A stretch of 64,000 nucleotides of DNA from NCBI RefSeq assembly GCF_030718205.1, contig NZ_JAUZQF010000004.1:124001-188000 (forward strand), read 5' to 3'. The notes under the pieces were generated by a model that was given only the letters and a program-made list of their open reading frames with translations, was not told the DNA's origin and did no database searches. The stretch's first letter is position 1. Each line of letters opens with the position of its first letter. Source of the DNA: Nonomuraea turcica. Its GTDB lineage: Bacteria; Actinomycetota; Actinomycetes; Streptosporangiales; Streptosporangiaceae. The translations under genes were made by a program, and so were the position numbers. Positions 8,481-16,139 of the stretch are shown here, in pieces.

Positions 8481-9065
8481 ATGCCGAAGATCGTCGATCA
8501 TGACGAGCGCAGGCGCGAGCTGTTGTCGGCGGCGCGCCGGGTGATCGTCAGGGACGGCATCGACGCCGCCACCACCAGGGCCATCGCCAAGGAGGCCGGC
8601 TACTCCAACGGGGTGCTCGCCCACTACTTCGCCGACAAGGACGAGATCCTGCTGTCGGCGCTGCGCGAGTCGCACGAGCGTATAAGGGCGCGGCTGACGC
8701 GCAAGGTGGCGGGCGTGACGGGGCTGGCGGCCCTGCGTGAGCTGCTGCTGGACAACCTGCCGCTGGACGCCGACCGTACCCAGGAGTCCCGGCTGGAGGT
8801 CAGCTTCTGGAGCCGGAGCCTGGCCTCGGAGCGGCTGGCCGAGGTGCAGCGGGCGGAGGCGGCCGAGCTGCGGGCCGCCGTACGCGAGCTGCTGGGCCAG
8901 GCCCGCGCGGCAGGCGAGCTGCGAGCGGACGACAACCTCGACGACCTGACCGAGCACCTGCTCGCCCTGGTCGACGGCCTCAGCCTGCACCTGCTGCTCT
9001 ACCCGGGCCGGCTGACCCGCATCGACCTCGAGCGGCTCATGCTGCAGGCACTCGACCGCCTGTGA
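8481..9065 (+). CDS. TetR/AcrR family repressor (BetI-like)
   Basis: 194 residues. N-terminal helix-turn-helix: RRELLSAARRVIVRDGIDAA, TTRAIAKEAGYSNGVLAHYF, DKDEIL. The C-terminal ligand domain resembles BetI-type regulators. Start ATG 8481 has GGAGG nine bases upstream. It is divergent from the kinase-aminotransferase operon and lies directly before the aldolase gene, so it probably senses a pathway intermediate. Confidence 0.88.
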   Translation: MPKIVDHDERRRELLSAARRVIVRDGIDAATTRAIAKEAGYSNGVLAHYFADKDEILLSALRESHERIRARLTRKVAGVTGLAALRELLLDNLPLDADRTQESRLEVSFWSRSLASERLAEVQRAEAAELRAAVRELLGQARAAGELRADDNLDDLTEHLLALVDGLSLHLLLYPGRLTRIDLERLMLQALDRL

Positions 9066-9113
9066 TCCGCCTTTGATTGCTGTATTTCGGACGACCGACT
9101 ACATTGCCAGCGT

Positions 9114-9746
9114 ATGAGCCTCCGCGAGCAGCTGTGCGAGTACGGCCGGCGCGCCGTCGAGCTCGGCCTGGTCATCGGCACCTCGGGCAACCTGAGCGTC
9201 CGCCAGGGCGACCTGGTCGCGGTGACCCCGTCAGGGGCAGCGCTGGACCGGCTCGCCCCGGAGATGTGCCCCATCGTGGACGTCGAGGGTTATCTGGTGG
9301 AGGGCGAGCTGCAGCCGTCGAGTGAGACGCCCATGCATCTGGCCGTCTATGAGACCACCGACGCGCAGGCCGTCGTGCACACGCACTCGGTCTTCGGGAC
9401 CGTCGTGGCGACCACCATGACCGAGCTGCCGCCGGTGCACTACAACGCGCTGCTGCTGGGCGGCGTGGTCAAGGTCGCCGAGTACGCCACGTACGGCACG
9501 CCGGAGCTGGCCGCCAACGTGCGGGCGGCGATGGAGGGCAAGCAGGCCGCCCTGATGGCCAACCACGGCGGGGTGACCATCGGGGCGACGCTGGAGCAGG
9601 CGTTCGAGGCCACCCGGCTGCTCGAGTGGCTCTGCGAGGTCTACGTCCGCGGCCTCGGCGTGGGCAAGCCCACCATCCTGACGGAGGAGCAGCTGGCAGC
9701 GGTGGTCGAACGCGCGCTCAACCCCCCGCACTTCCCCCGGCGCTAG
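9114..9746 (+). CDS. fucA: Class II aldolase (L-fuculose-phosphate aldolase-like)
   Basis: 210 residues. GTSGNLSVR phosphate-binding loop, catalytic Glu71 in SSETPMHLAVY, zinc ligands His89 and His91 in VVHTHS and His151 in MANHGG. Such enzymes cleave a sugar phosphate to dihydroxyacetone phosphate and an aldehyde. Clustered with a transporter, kinase and aminotransferase, it is the likely carbon-carbon cleavage step of the local pathway. Its stop overlaps the stop of the convergent DUF885 gene (CTAG). Confidence 0.88.
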   Translation: MSLREQLCEYGRRAVELGLVIGTSGNLSVRQGDLVAVTPSGAALDRLAPEMCPIVDVEGYLVEGELQPSSETPMHLAVYETTDAQAVVHTHSVFGTVVATTMTELPPVHYNALLLGGVVKVAEYATYGTPELAANVRAAMEGKQAALMANHGGVTIGATLEQAFEATRLLEWLCEVYVRGLGVGKPTILTEEQLAAVVERALNPPHFPRR

Positions 9747-11311
9747 GCCAGGGCCGCCTGCTCGGCCAGGCCCAGCGGCAGGCCGCCGGATCCGGCGATC
9801 TTGTCGTGGAACTCCTTCAGCGTGCCCTGGAACGACGCGCGGATGCGGTCGATCTCGATGGCGCCAGTGAGGTAGGAGGGCGCCTGCGTGGGCCACGCGC
9901 AGTAGCGGTTCACCTCGCCCTGGGCGGTGCCGGGCGAGAGCGACGCCTTCGTGGCCATGAACGTCTCGGCCTCTTCGATCGACATGTCCTCACAGTGCAG
10001 CGCCGTGTCCACGACGATCCTGGCGGCGCGGAAGATCCGGCAGTCCAGGTGCGCCAGCTCGGTGGCCGGGGTGTCGAAGTAGCCCTGCTCGTGCAGGAGC
10101 TTCTCGACGTAGAGGGCCCAGCCCTCGGTGAAGTACGCCGTGCGGAAGACCTTCCTGACCGTGCGCGGGTTGCCCGCCATGTACGACAGGTGCCAGTGGT
10201 GTCCCGGGTACGCCTCGTGGACGGCGATCGACGGCATCTGGGCCCGCGAGTTGGTGCGCAGGCGCTGGCGCACCTGCTCGGGGGTGAAGTCGTCAGGCGT
10301 GTACGGCACGAAGAACACGCCGGTCCGCGAACTGGCCAGCGGCGGCGGCGCGAGGTAGTGGGCGACGGCCAGGATCGGCCGGGTGTACTCGGCGGACGGC
10401 AGCACGTGGCACTCCTCGCCGTCGGCGAATGTGACCAGGTCCCGCTCCCTGACGAACTCCCGTGCCCGCCGGGTCTCCGCCTCGTACTCGGCCCGCATGT
10501 CCGCCAAGGTCGGCGGGTGGTCGTCCATGAGGGTCTCCATCGCGGCCCGCCAGTCCTCGCTCCCGTTGACCCGGACCGCCACCTCCCGCATCCTGGCGTC
10601 CAGCTCGGCCCACGCGCTCTTGCCCTTCTCGTGCAGCTCCGCGGCGCCGTACCCGAGGAGCTCGCGCTCGCGCAGCAGCGTGGAGTAGAGCCGCTCCCCC
10701 ATCCGCCAGGTACCGCCGCACTGGAAGGACTCGAGGAACGCGACAAGCCGGTCGAACGCCTCGGCGGCCGGCTCGGCCGCGGCCGCCAGCTTGGCCCGCA
10801 GCTCGGCGTCCTCGACCATGCCGGGGATCGTCTTGGTGAGGAAGTTGCGACCGGTGCGGGCCTGGCCGAGACCCCGCTGGATCAGCAGCGGCGCCGCCAG
10901 ATCAGGGTCGAGGTTCGCCCGGCAGGCCGCCAGCACGCCGGGAACCTCCGCTAACCGGGAGATCGCGGACGACACCAGCTCGGGCTCGGGCTTGAGGCGC
11001 CGCTGGAATGGCGTGTACATGGAGCCGAAGATCGACGAGAGGTAGGCGGCGGGGTCGCGGCGCCACTCGGGCCAGGACGCCAGCGCGATGGAGCCTCTCA
11101 GCTGCGAGAGGACAAGATCTCTGTCGATCGCGTCGTCGGGCGAGGCGGCCTCGGTCGCCGACAGGCGCTCGAGCCAGCGGACCTCTTCCTTCTCGCGGGC
11201 GGTCCATGCGGAGGCGGTGAAATCGCCGAGGGTGTGATCGTAGCCGTCGGCTCCCAGGAAGCTGGCGACGACGGGACGGTCGGAAAAGTACCACTTGAGA
11301 AACTCGTCCAC
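9743..11311 (-). CDS. DUF885 family putative zinc metallopeptidase
   Basis: 522 residues, no signal peptide, so cytoplasmic. The motif HEAYPGHH (365-372) is the HExxxGHH zinc site of the DUF885 family, which is distantly related to M2/M32-like carboxypeptidases. Substrate unknown. It is convergent with the aldolase gene and head-to-head with the DUF4032 gene; the two divergent start codons are only 22 bp apart, so their promoters must lie inside each other's coding region. Confidence 0.85.
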   Translation of the reverse strand: MDEFLKWYFSDRPVVASFLGADGYDHTLGDFTASAWTAREKEEVRWLERLSATEAASPDDAIDRDLVLSQLRGSIALASWPEWRRDPAAYLSSIFGSMYTPFQRRLKPEPELVSSAISRLAEVPGVLAACRANLDPDLAAPLLIQRGLGQARTGRNFLTKTIPGMVEDAELRAKLAAAAEPAAEAFDRLVAFLESFQCGGTWRMGERLYSTLLRERELLGYGAAELHEKGKSAWAELDARMREVAVRVNGSEDWRAAMETLMDDHPPTLADMRAEYEAETRRAREFVRERDLVTFADGEECHVLPSAEYTRPILAVAHYLAPPPLASSRTGVFFVPYTPDDFTPEQVRQRLRTNSRAQMPSIAVHEAYPGHHWHLSYMAGNPRTVRKVFRTAYFTEGWALYVEKLLHEQGYFDTPATELAHLDCRIFRAARIVVDTALHCEDMSIEEAETFMATKASLSPGTAQGEVNRYCAWPTQAPSYLTGAIEIDRIRASFQGTLKEFHDKIAGSGGLPLGLAEQAALA

Positions 11312-11333
11312 CGGTGCACCTTATCCTGAGCAA

Positions 11334-12542
11334 ATGCCCCTGCAGATGACTGGCGCGCTCGGTGACCCCGACCTCATTCGCCTCCCCTGGGACGTTCCAC
11401 TCGCTGACTGGCCACAGCACCATCTCGTCGATCTCCCGCGCGGCATCTCGCGGCACGTGGTGCGCTTCGCCCGGCTCTCGGGCAAGGTGTACGCGATCAA
11501 GGAGATCAGTGAGCGCTACGCCAAGCGCGAATACCAGTTGTTGTGGGACCTGGCCCGGCTCGACGCACCGGCCGTGGAGCCGGTCGCGTACGTCACCGGC
11601 CGCGAGCACGACCTGGACGCGGCGCTGATCACCAGGCACCTGCAGTTCTCGCTGCCCTACCGCGCCGTCATGTCGGGCACGCTACGCCCCGACACGCTCA
11701 CCCGGCTGCTCGACGCCCTGGCCGTGCTCCTGGTGCGGCTGCACCTGAACGGCTTCTACTGGGGCGACTGCTCGCTGTCCAACACGTTGTTCCGCAGAGA
11801 CGCGGGGGCGTTCGCGGCGTACCTGGTGGACGCCGAGACCGGCGAGATGCACCCGATGATCAGCAACGGCCAGCGGCTGGCCGACATCGACTCGGCGCAC
11901 ACCAACATCTTCGGCGAGATGCTCGACCTGGAGGCGGGCGGGCTGCTGCACCCGTCCATCGACCCCATGGAGACCGCCGAGGACGTCGTCACCCGCTACC
12001 ACCGCCTGTGGGACGAGATCAACGAGAGCGAGATCATCGAGGAGGTGGACTGGCACCGCGTGGAGCAGCGGATCAGGCGGCTCAACCTGCTGGGCTTCGA
12101 CGTGGCCGAGATGATGGTGCGGCGCAAGGTCGGCACCGGGCGGCTCATCGTGCGGCCCAAGGTCGTCGACGCCGGACACCACCAGCGGCGGTTGCTCCGG
12201 CTGACCGGGCTCGACGTGGAGGAGAACCAGGCGCGGCGGCTGCTCAACGACCTCGACGGGTTCCGGGTGGCCAAGGGGCTCCGGCACGAGGACGAGGCCA
12301 TCGTGGCGCACAAGTGGCTGGCGGAGGTGTTCCAGCCGACGGTCGAGGCCATTCCCGCGGGGCTGCGCGGGAAGCTGGAGCCCGCGCAGCTGTTCCACGA
12401 GATTCTGGACCACCGCTGGTATCTGTCGGAGCAGGCGGGCGCCGACGTCGGGCTGGAGGCGGCCGTGAAGTCGTATGTGGACAACGTGCTCGTCCACAAG
12501 CCCGACGAGAAGGCGCTGCTGCCGGAGGACGCCGCTCAGTAG
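11334..12542 (+). CDS. DUF4032 domain protein, kinase-like fold
   Basis: 402 residues. The N-terminal half looks like a lipopolysaccharide-kinase/APH-type fold: VYAIKEISERYAKREY (candidate nucleotide lysine) and LNGFYWGDCSLSNTLF with a following LVDAETGE, which resemble the catalytic and metal loops. The C-terminal half matches the DUF4032 region. Common in actinomycetes, function unknown. ATG 11334 was chosen over a short upstream extension that overlaps the divergent gene. The 3' end runs into a 15-bp tandem repeat. Confidence 0.75.
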   Translation: MPLQMTGALGDPDLIRLPWDVPLADWPQHHLVDLPRGISRHVVRFARLSGKVYAIKEISERYAKREYQLLWDLARLDAPAVEPVAYVTGREHDLDAALITRHLQFSLPYRAVMSGTLRPDTLTRLLDALAVLLVRLHLNGFYWGDCSLSNTLFRRDAGAFAAYLVDAETGEMHPMISNGQRLADIDSAHTNIFGEMLDLEAGGLLHPSIDPMETAEDVVTRYHRLWDEINESEIIEEVDWHRVEQRIRRLNLLGFDVAEMMVRRKVGTGRLIVRPKVVDAGHHQRRLLRLTGLDVEENQARRLLNDLDGFRVAKGLRHEDEAIVAHKWLAEVFQPTVEAIPAGLRGKLEPAQLFHEILDHRWYLSEQAGADVGLEAAVKSYVDNVLVHKPDEKALLPEDAAQ

Positions 12543-12593
12543 GCCACCGTTCAGTAAGCCTCCGCTCACTACGCCTCCGTTCAGTAGGCCACC
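12534..12593. repeat. 15-bp tandem repeat, four copies, spanning two convergent gene ends
   Basis: Four adjacent 15-bp units of the form GYTCAGTAGGCCWCC (units at 12534, 12549, 12564, 12579; one to three differences each). The first contains the TAG of the DUF4032 gene, the last contains the TGA of the convergent NAD(P)-binding protein gene. Confidence 0.85.
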
Positions 12594-13183
12594 GTGATGC
12601 GCCGGCGCGGATGTGCGCCGTTCTCCAGCTCGTCCGCGACGGCGACCGCGTAGTCCTCGGCGCTGATGAAGCTGCGGCCCTCCTCGTCCGCCAGCAGCTG
12701 GTCGCCGCCGATGCGGTAGACCCCGGTGCGCTCGCCGGGCGCGATCTCGGCGGCCGGCGAGATGTACGTCCAGTCCAGGTCCTCCACCTCGCGGAAGAGG
12801 CGCAGCACGGCACGCGCGGCCAGTGCCTCTTTCTTGTAGATCTCCGGGAACTCGGGCGTGTCGACCAGGTCGACCCCGGGGGCGACCTGGAGGCTGCCGG
12901 CGCCGCCGACGGCGATCAGGCGGCGCACGCCGGCCACGCGCACGCCGTCGATCAGCGCGCGATAGGCGGCGACGAAGGGCAGTTCCGGCTCGGTGCCGTC
13001 GCGCGGCGGGCTGATGGCCGAGACGACGGCGTCATAGCCCTTGGCCAGGGTGGCGGAGTCGTGAACGTCGCCCTTGACGGGACCCGAGCGGCTGACGCCG
13101 GTGACCTCGTGCCCGCGGTTGGTGAGCTCTGCGGCGATGCGCTGGCCGATCATGCCGGTCGCGCCAAAGAGAAGGATCTTCAT
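12581..13183 (-). CDS. NAD(P)-binding Rossmann protein (NmrA/SDR-like)
   Basis: 200 residues starting MKILLFGATGMIGQRIAAEL, with the GATGxxG dinucleotide motif, AVVSAISP after strand 4 and DWTYISPAAEIAPG typical of atypical short-chain dehydrogenases of the YwnB type. Probably a redox- or stress-related reductase. Divergent from an HxlR regulator with a palindrome in between, a frequent pairing in which HxlR represses the reductase gene. A six-residue longer start is possible. Confidence 0.82.
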   Translation of the reverse strand: MKILLFGATGMIGQRIAAELTNRGHEVTGVSRSGPVKGDVHDSATLAKGYDAVVSAISPPRDGTEPELPFVAAYRALIDGVRVAGVRRLIAVGGAGSLQVAPGVDLVDTPEFPEIYKKEALAARAVLRLFREVEDLDWTYISPAAEIAPGERTGVYRIGGDQLLADEEGRSFISAEDYAVAVADELENGAHPRRRITVAY

Positions 13184-13192
13184 GGCAGCAAG

Positions 13193-13209
13193 AGTATCCA
13201 TTGGATACT
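13193..13209. promoter_or_regulatory. HxlR-type operator
   Basis: AGTATCCA-T-TGGATACT, perfect 8-bp arms, in the divergent promoter region. A second, imperfect copy (GTACCTTATGGATAC, 13231-13245) overlaps the start codon of the HxlR gene, which fits autorepression. Confidence 0.65.
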
Positions 13210-13237
13210 GGTTACTTCATCGTGCTATAAGTACCTT

Positions 13238-13588
13238 ATGGATACCGGCGATGTCTTCGATATGAATTGCCCGACTCGGGTGGTTCTGGATCGGATCGGC
13301 GACAAATGGTCGGTGCTGGTCGTGCTCAGCCTCATCGGCGGGCCGATGCGGTTCACCCAGCTGCGGGCACGGATCGGCGGGGTCACACCCAAGGTGCTGA
13401 CGCAGACGTTGCGGGCCATGGAGCAGGACGGGCTGGTCACGCGGGAGGTGTTCGCCGAGGTGCCGCCGCGGGTCGAGTACACGCTGACGGAGCTCGGGCG
13501 CTCGCTACACGAACCGATCGCAGCGGTGGCCGAGTGGGCCGAGCGGAACATCGTCGAGATACTCCAGCGCCGCGAGAAGTCGGCCTGA
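13238..13588 (+). CDS. HxlR family transcriptional regulator
   Basis: 116 residues. NCPTRVVLDRIGDKWSVLVV is the HxlR signature with its N-terminal cysteine, followed by winged-helix segments FTQLRARIGGVTPKVLTQTL and PPRVEYTLTELG. It probably senses electrophiles or redox state through the cysteine and controls the divergent NAD(P)-binding protein gene and itself. Confidence 0.9.
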   Translation: MDTGDVFDMNCPTRVVLDRIGDKWSVLVVLSLIGGPMRFTQLRARIGGVTPKVLTQTLRAMEQDGLVTREVFAEVPPRVEYTLTELGRSLHEPIAAVAEWAERNIVEILQRREKSA

Positions 13589-13614
13589 GCGGCCCGCAGG
13601 CCGGTGCGGGCCGC
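13589..13614. terminator. Bidirectional hairpin between convergent genes
   Basis: Perfect 9-bp arms GCGGCCCGC / GCGGGCCGC with an 8-base loop, directly after the HxlR stop and just before the stop of the convergent hydrolase gene. No T-run, as is usual for high-GC actinomycete terminators. Confidence 0.6.
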
Positions 13615-13624
13615 CGCCGGGCGT

Positions 13625-14464
13625 TCAGGCGCTGGTGAGCTTGGTGATCTCGGTGACGATGTCGGGCCAGAGGGGGCGTGGCAGGTCGTGGCCCATACCG
13701 GGATAGGTCACCAGCCTGGCGCCGGGGATGGCCGCCGCCGTGGCCTGGCCGCCCGCCACGGGGATGAGCTGGTCCTCCTCGCCGTGCAGGACCAGCGTGG
13801 GCACCTTCACCTGGGCGAGCAGCTCCGTCCGGCCGCCCGAGGCCATGATGGCGGCCAACTGCCTGGCCGTGCCTGCAGGATCGAAGCAGCGGTCGTAGGC
13901 CATCCCTGCCATCGCGGTGATCCGCTCGCGGTCCAGGTCGTAGCCGGGCGAGCCGATGACGGACCAGGTGCGCAGCGCCTGCTCCAGCACGCCGTCGCGG
14001 TCGGCCGGCGGCGTGGCCATCAGCACCTCGGCCGCCGCCGCGGTCGGCGGGGCGACCTCGGGGCCCGGCGTCGACATGATCGAGGTCAGGGTCAGCACCC
14101 GTCCGGGATGCCGGATGGCCAGGGCCTGGGCGATCATCCCGCCCATCGACGCGCCGACCACATGGGCGGCGGGCCAGCCGAGTGCCTCCATGAGGCCGGC
14201 GGCGTCGTCGGCCAGGTCATCGAGCAGGTACGGCGCAGGCGTCCCCGCCGGGGGGACACCCTGGTCGTGGAAGTGCGTGGACAGGCCCGCGTCGCGGTTG
14301 TCGAACCGTACGACGTGGTGTCCCTGCTCCGCCAGGAGCCTGCAGAGCCCCTCGTCCCAGTGGATGAGCTGGGCGCCGAGCCCCATGATGAGGAGCAGGG
14401 GTCGTCCTGCCGGTGAGCCGAAGGTCTCGTAGGCGATGTCGATGCCGTTGACGGCTGCGCGCAT
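13625..14464 (-). CDS. Alpha/beta hydrolase
   Basis: 279 residues from ATG 14464. Oxyanion region LLLIMGLGAQ, nucleophile Ser107 in GASMGGM, acid in LVLHGEEDQLIP and His in PGMGHDLPRP complete the triad. Soluble esterase, lipase or haloperoxidase-like enzyme; substrate unknown. A two-codon longer GTG start falls inside the large palindrome immediately upstream, and no Shine-Dalgarno is visible for either, so the mRNA may be leaderless or nearly so. Confidence 0.85.
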   Translation of the reverse strand: MRAAVNGIDIAYETFGSPAGRPLLLIMGLGAQLIHWDEGLCRLLAEQGHHVVRFDNRDAGLSTHFHDQGVPPAGTPAPYLLDDLADDAAGLMEALGWPAAHVVGASMGGMIAQALAIRHPGRVLTLTSIMSTPGPEVAPPTAAAAEVLMATPPADRDGVLEQALRTWSVIGSPGYDLDRERITAMAGMAYDRCFDPAGTARQLAAIMASGGRTELLAQVKVPTLVLHGEEDQLIPVAGGQATAAAIPGARLVTYPGMGHDLPRPLWPDIVTEITKLTSA

Positions 14465-14467
14465 GGT

Positions 14468-14500
14468 CACGGAGACCAGAATGACATTCTGGTCTCCGTG
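14468..14500. promoter_or_regulatory. 33-bp perfect palindrome, likely operator
   Basis: Left arm CACGGAGACCAGAATG, centre A, right arm its exact reverse complement (16-bp arms). It sits 4 bp upstream of the hydrolase ATG. The ACCAGAATG-type half-site resembles TetR operators. No regulator gene is adjacent, so the regulator is probably encoded elsewhere. Confidence 0.75.
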
Positions 14501-14508
14501 TCGTAAAG

Positions 14509-15303
14509 TCAGCGCTTGATAAGCCTGCGCAGGCGCTTGTGGCCGAGCACCACGCCGCCCCCGGCCATGGCCAGGGCGCCCGTGAGGAGGACGCCGCTCA
14601 CGGTGCTCGACTCCTCCGCCTCGGTCTTGGGCGTGACGGGGTGCCCAACCGGAGCCGCGACCGCCTTGCCGCCGGCGGGTTCCTCAGCGGGCTCGACCTC
14701 GGCGGACTTGGTCTCGGGGGTCTTGACCTCGGCAGGCTCCTCCTCTGTCACGACCTTCGGAGGCTTGGCCGGGTTGGTGTCCTTCCTGCCCCAGGCGCCG
14801 GTGGAGAAGGGGACCGGGTAGTTCTTCTTGCCGACGCCGTCTCCCCACTTGGTGATGACGTAGTCGATCTTGATGTGACCCTGGCCGCCGACGCCGTCCA
14901 CGCTGAGCGTATTGGGGTTGAACCTGCCGCCGGTCAGCTCCGCGAAGGTCTTGGCGTCCAAGTCGAGCATGATGCCACGGTTGGAAGGCACGCCCGGGCC
15001 GCGGTCACCGACGAAGAAGGGGAGCTTCTTGCCCTTGTAGACCACATATCCCTCGGTCAGCAGCGGCCAGCTCGGACTGGCGGCCAGGCCTTTCTGCATG
15101 GGCTTGCCGCTGGCGGGCATGCCCGTGTCACCGTTGCGGCCGGATCCGTCGTCCCAGTAATAGGACGCCGTGGTAGAGCCCTTGAGCAGGATCTTCTCTT
15201 CGGTGTCGGAATCGGCGTGGGCCGCCGTGCAGGCGATGGCCACAACGGTGGTGGCGGAGGTGGCGAACAGGGCGCAGGAACGCAGGCCAAAACGTGCAGA
15301 CAT
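14509..15303 (-). CDS. Secreted RlpA-like (double-psi beta-barrel) cell-wall protein
   Basis: 264 residues. Signal peptide ending near TAAHA, then a domain with TASYYWDDGS, TGMPASGKPMQKGLAAS, LPFFVGDRGPG and RGIMLDLDAKTFAELTGG, the pattern of RlpA/expansin-like beta-barrels. A Pro/Glu/Lys linker follows, then one C-terminal membrane helix and a basic tail (HKRLRRLIKR), so it is probably membrane-anchored with the barrel outside. The long leader carries a c-di-AMP riboswitch, a known control of cell-wall hydrolase genes in actinomycetes. Confidence 0.8.
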   Translation of the reverse strand: MSARFGLRSCALFATSATTVVAIACTAAHADSDTEEKILLKGSTTASYYWDDGSGRNGDTGMPASGKPMQKGLAASPSWPLLTEGYVVYKGKKLPFFVGDRGPGVPSNRGIMLDLDAKTFAELTGGRFNPNTLSVDGVGGQGHIKIDYVITKWGDGVGKKNYPVPFSTGAWGRKDTNPAKPPKVVTEEEPAEVKTPETKSAEVEPAEEPAGGKAVAAPVGHPVTPKTEAEESSTVSGVLLTGALAMAGGGVVLGHKRLRRLIKR

Positions 15304-15480
15304 GGGGCAGTGAGGTCCTTTGCGAGGGGTCAGGGACACGCGCTCCCCAAAAAAGGGCGTAGCAAGGCAGAACGCCGAACGGGGGTTACTACGCGGAGCG
15401 CGAAAAGAGCCTGGGAAAAGGGCCGATCAACCGGAGGCCGGCACGACGCTGTCTGGGGGTACGTACATCAAGTGCTGTGT

Positions 15481-15622
15481 CCTCTCCATCACGCCTACCG
15501 GGTTAGCTGACGGGTTCGGGCGGTGGAGATGCCCTACCGGCACGTGGCCGGATTCACCCCAGGGGATGGGTCCCCGGTTCCCGATCTATCGGGATTCGGC
15601 TAGGTAATGGCCCACACTTTAA
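15481..15622 (-). ncRNA. ydaO/yuaA-type cyclic-di-AMP riboswitch
   Basis: Read on the - strand, the leader of the RlpA-like gene contains GCCGAATCCCGATAG, ACCGGGGACCCA, GGGGTGAATCC, GGTAGGGC and CCGAACCCGTCAGCTAACC in the order expected for the ydaO aptamer (bulges binding two c-di-AMP molecules, plus the pseudoknot strand). It probably turns expression off at high c-di-AMP. About 175 bases separate it from the start codon, room for an expression platform. Confidence 0.85.
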
Positions 15623-15731
15623 CCACGTATTCCGGACACACGCAAACAAATCATCATGAATCTGCAGAAAGATCTACCTAGGGCTGTAAAGGGACGAATC
15701 GGGCAGAGATCGGCGTTCGCGGGCATAGAAA

Positions 15732-15759
15732 GAGGGGGTACGGCATGCCGTACCCCCTC
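15732..15759 (-). terminator. Terminator hairpin after the DUF5302 gene
   Basis: A fully self-complementary 28-bp sequence, half-site GAGGGGGTACGGCA. On the - strand it is followed by TCTTTCTATG, a T-rich tail, 12 bp after the DUF5302 stop. Confidence 0.7.
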
Positions 15760-15771
15760 GCAATCCCAGCC

Positions 15772-15972
15772 TCAGCCGCCGCTCTTGCGCCTGAACGATC
15801 TTTTACTCGCAGCCGGACCGTGCGCCCCGTGGATCTTCGATGGGTCACCGCCCCTGCCACCCTCGCCCGAGCCCGCGTGCTGGTTGCGCTTGCGCTCCAG
15901 CGCCTCGCGGAACTTGCGCTTCATCTCGTCCTCGGGAGTTTCGCTGTTTTCCGGCTCCGGTGTATCCGCCAT
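15772..15972 (-). CDS. DUF5302 family small protein
   Basis: 66 residues, highly charged, starting MADTPEPENSETPEDEMKRK followed by FREALERKR. The acidic N-terminus, central basic helix and Gly/Lys-rich tail are typical of the actinomycete DUF5302 family, function unknown. Start ATG 15972 has GAGGTCCTC a few bases upstream. It is followed by a strong hairpin terminator, supporting a real monocistronic gene. Confidence 0.78.
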   Translation of the reverse strand: MADTPEPENSETPEDEMKRKFREALERKRNQHAGSGEGGRGGDPSKIHGAHGPAASKRSFRRKSGG

Positions 15973-16139
15973 GAGGACCTCCATGGTGTTGGGGACAATC
16001 ACAGCTTCGCACGGCGGCGGTTATGGCGCGAAACCGGGGCTGAGGCCGTGCCTTGGGCAAAGACGAACCGTTCCTGGTATTGCGTTGGTACGCACCGGGG
16101 AAGCAGAAGCGACATGATAGCCAACCCCCCGGAGCGGCG

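Noticed and set aside
11543..13237. Long plus-strand open frame continuing into the HxlR gene
   Set aside because: It crosses the DUF4032 gene out of frame and the convergent reductase gene; only the last 116 codons are the real HxlR protein.
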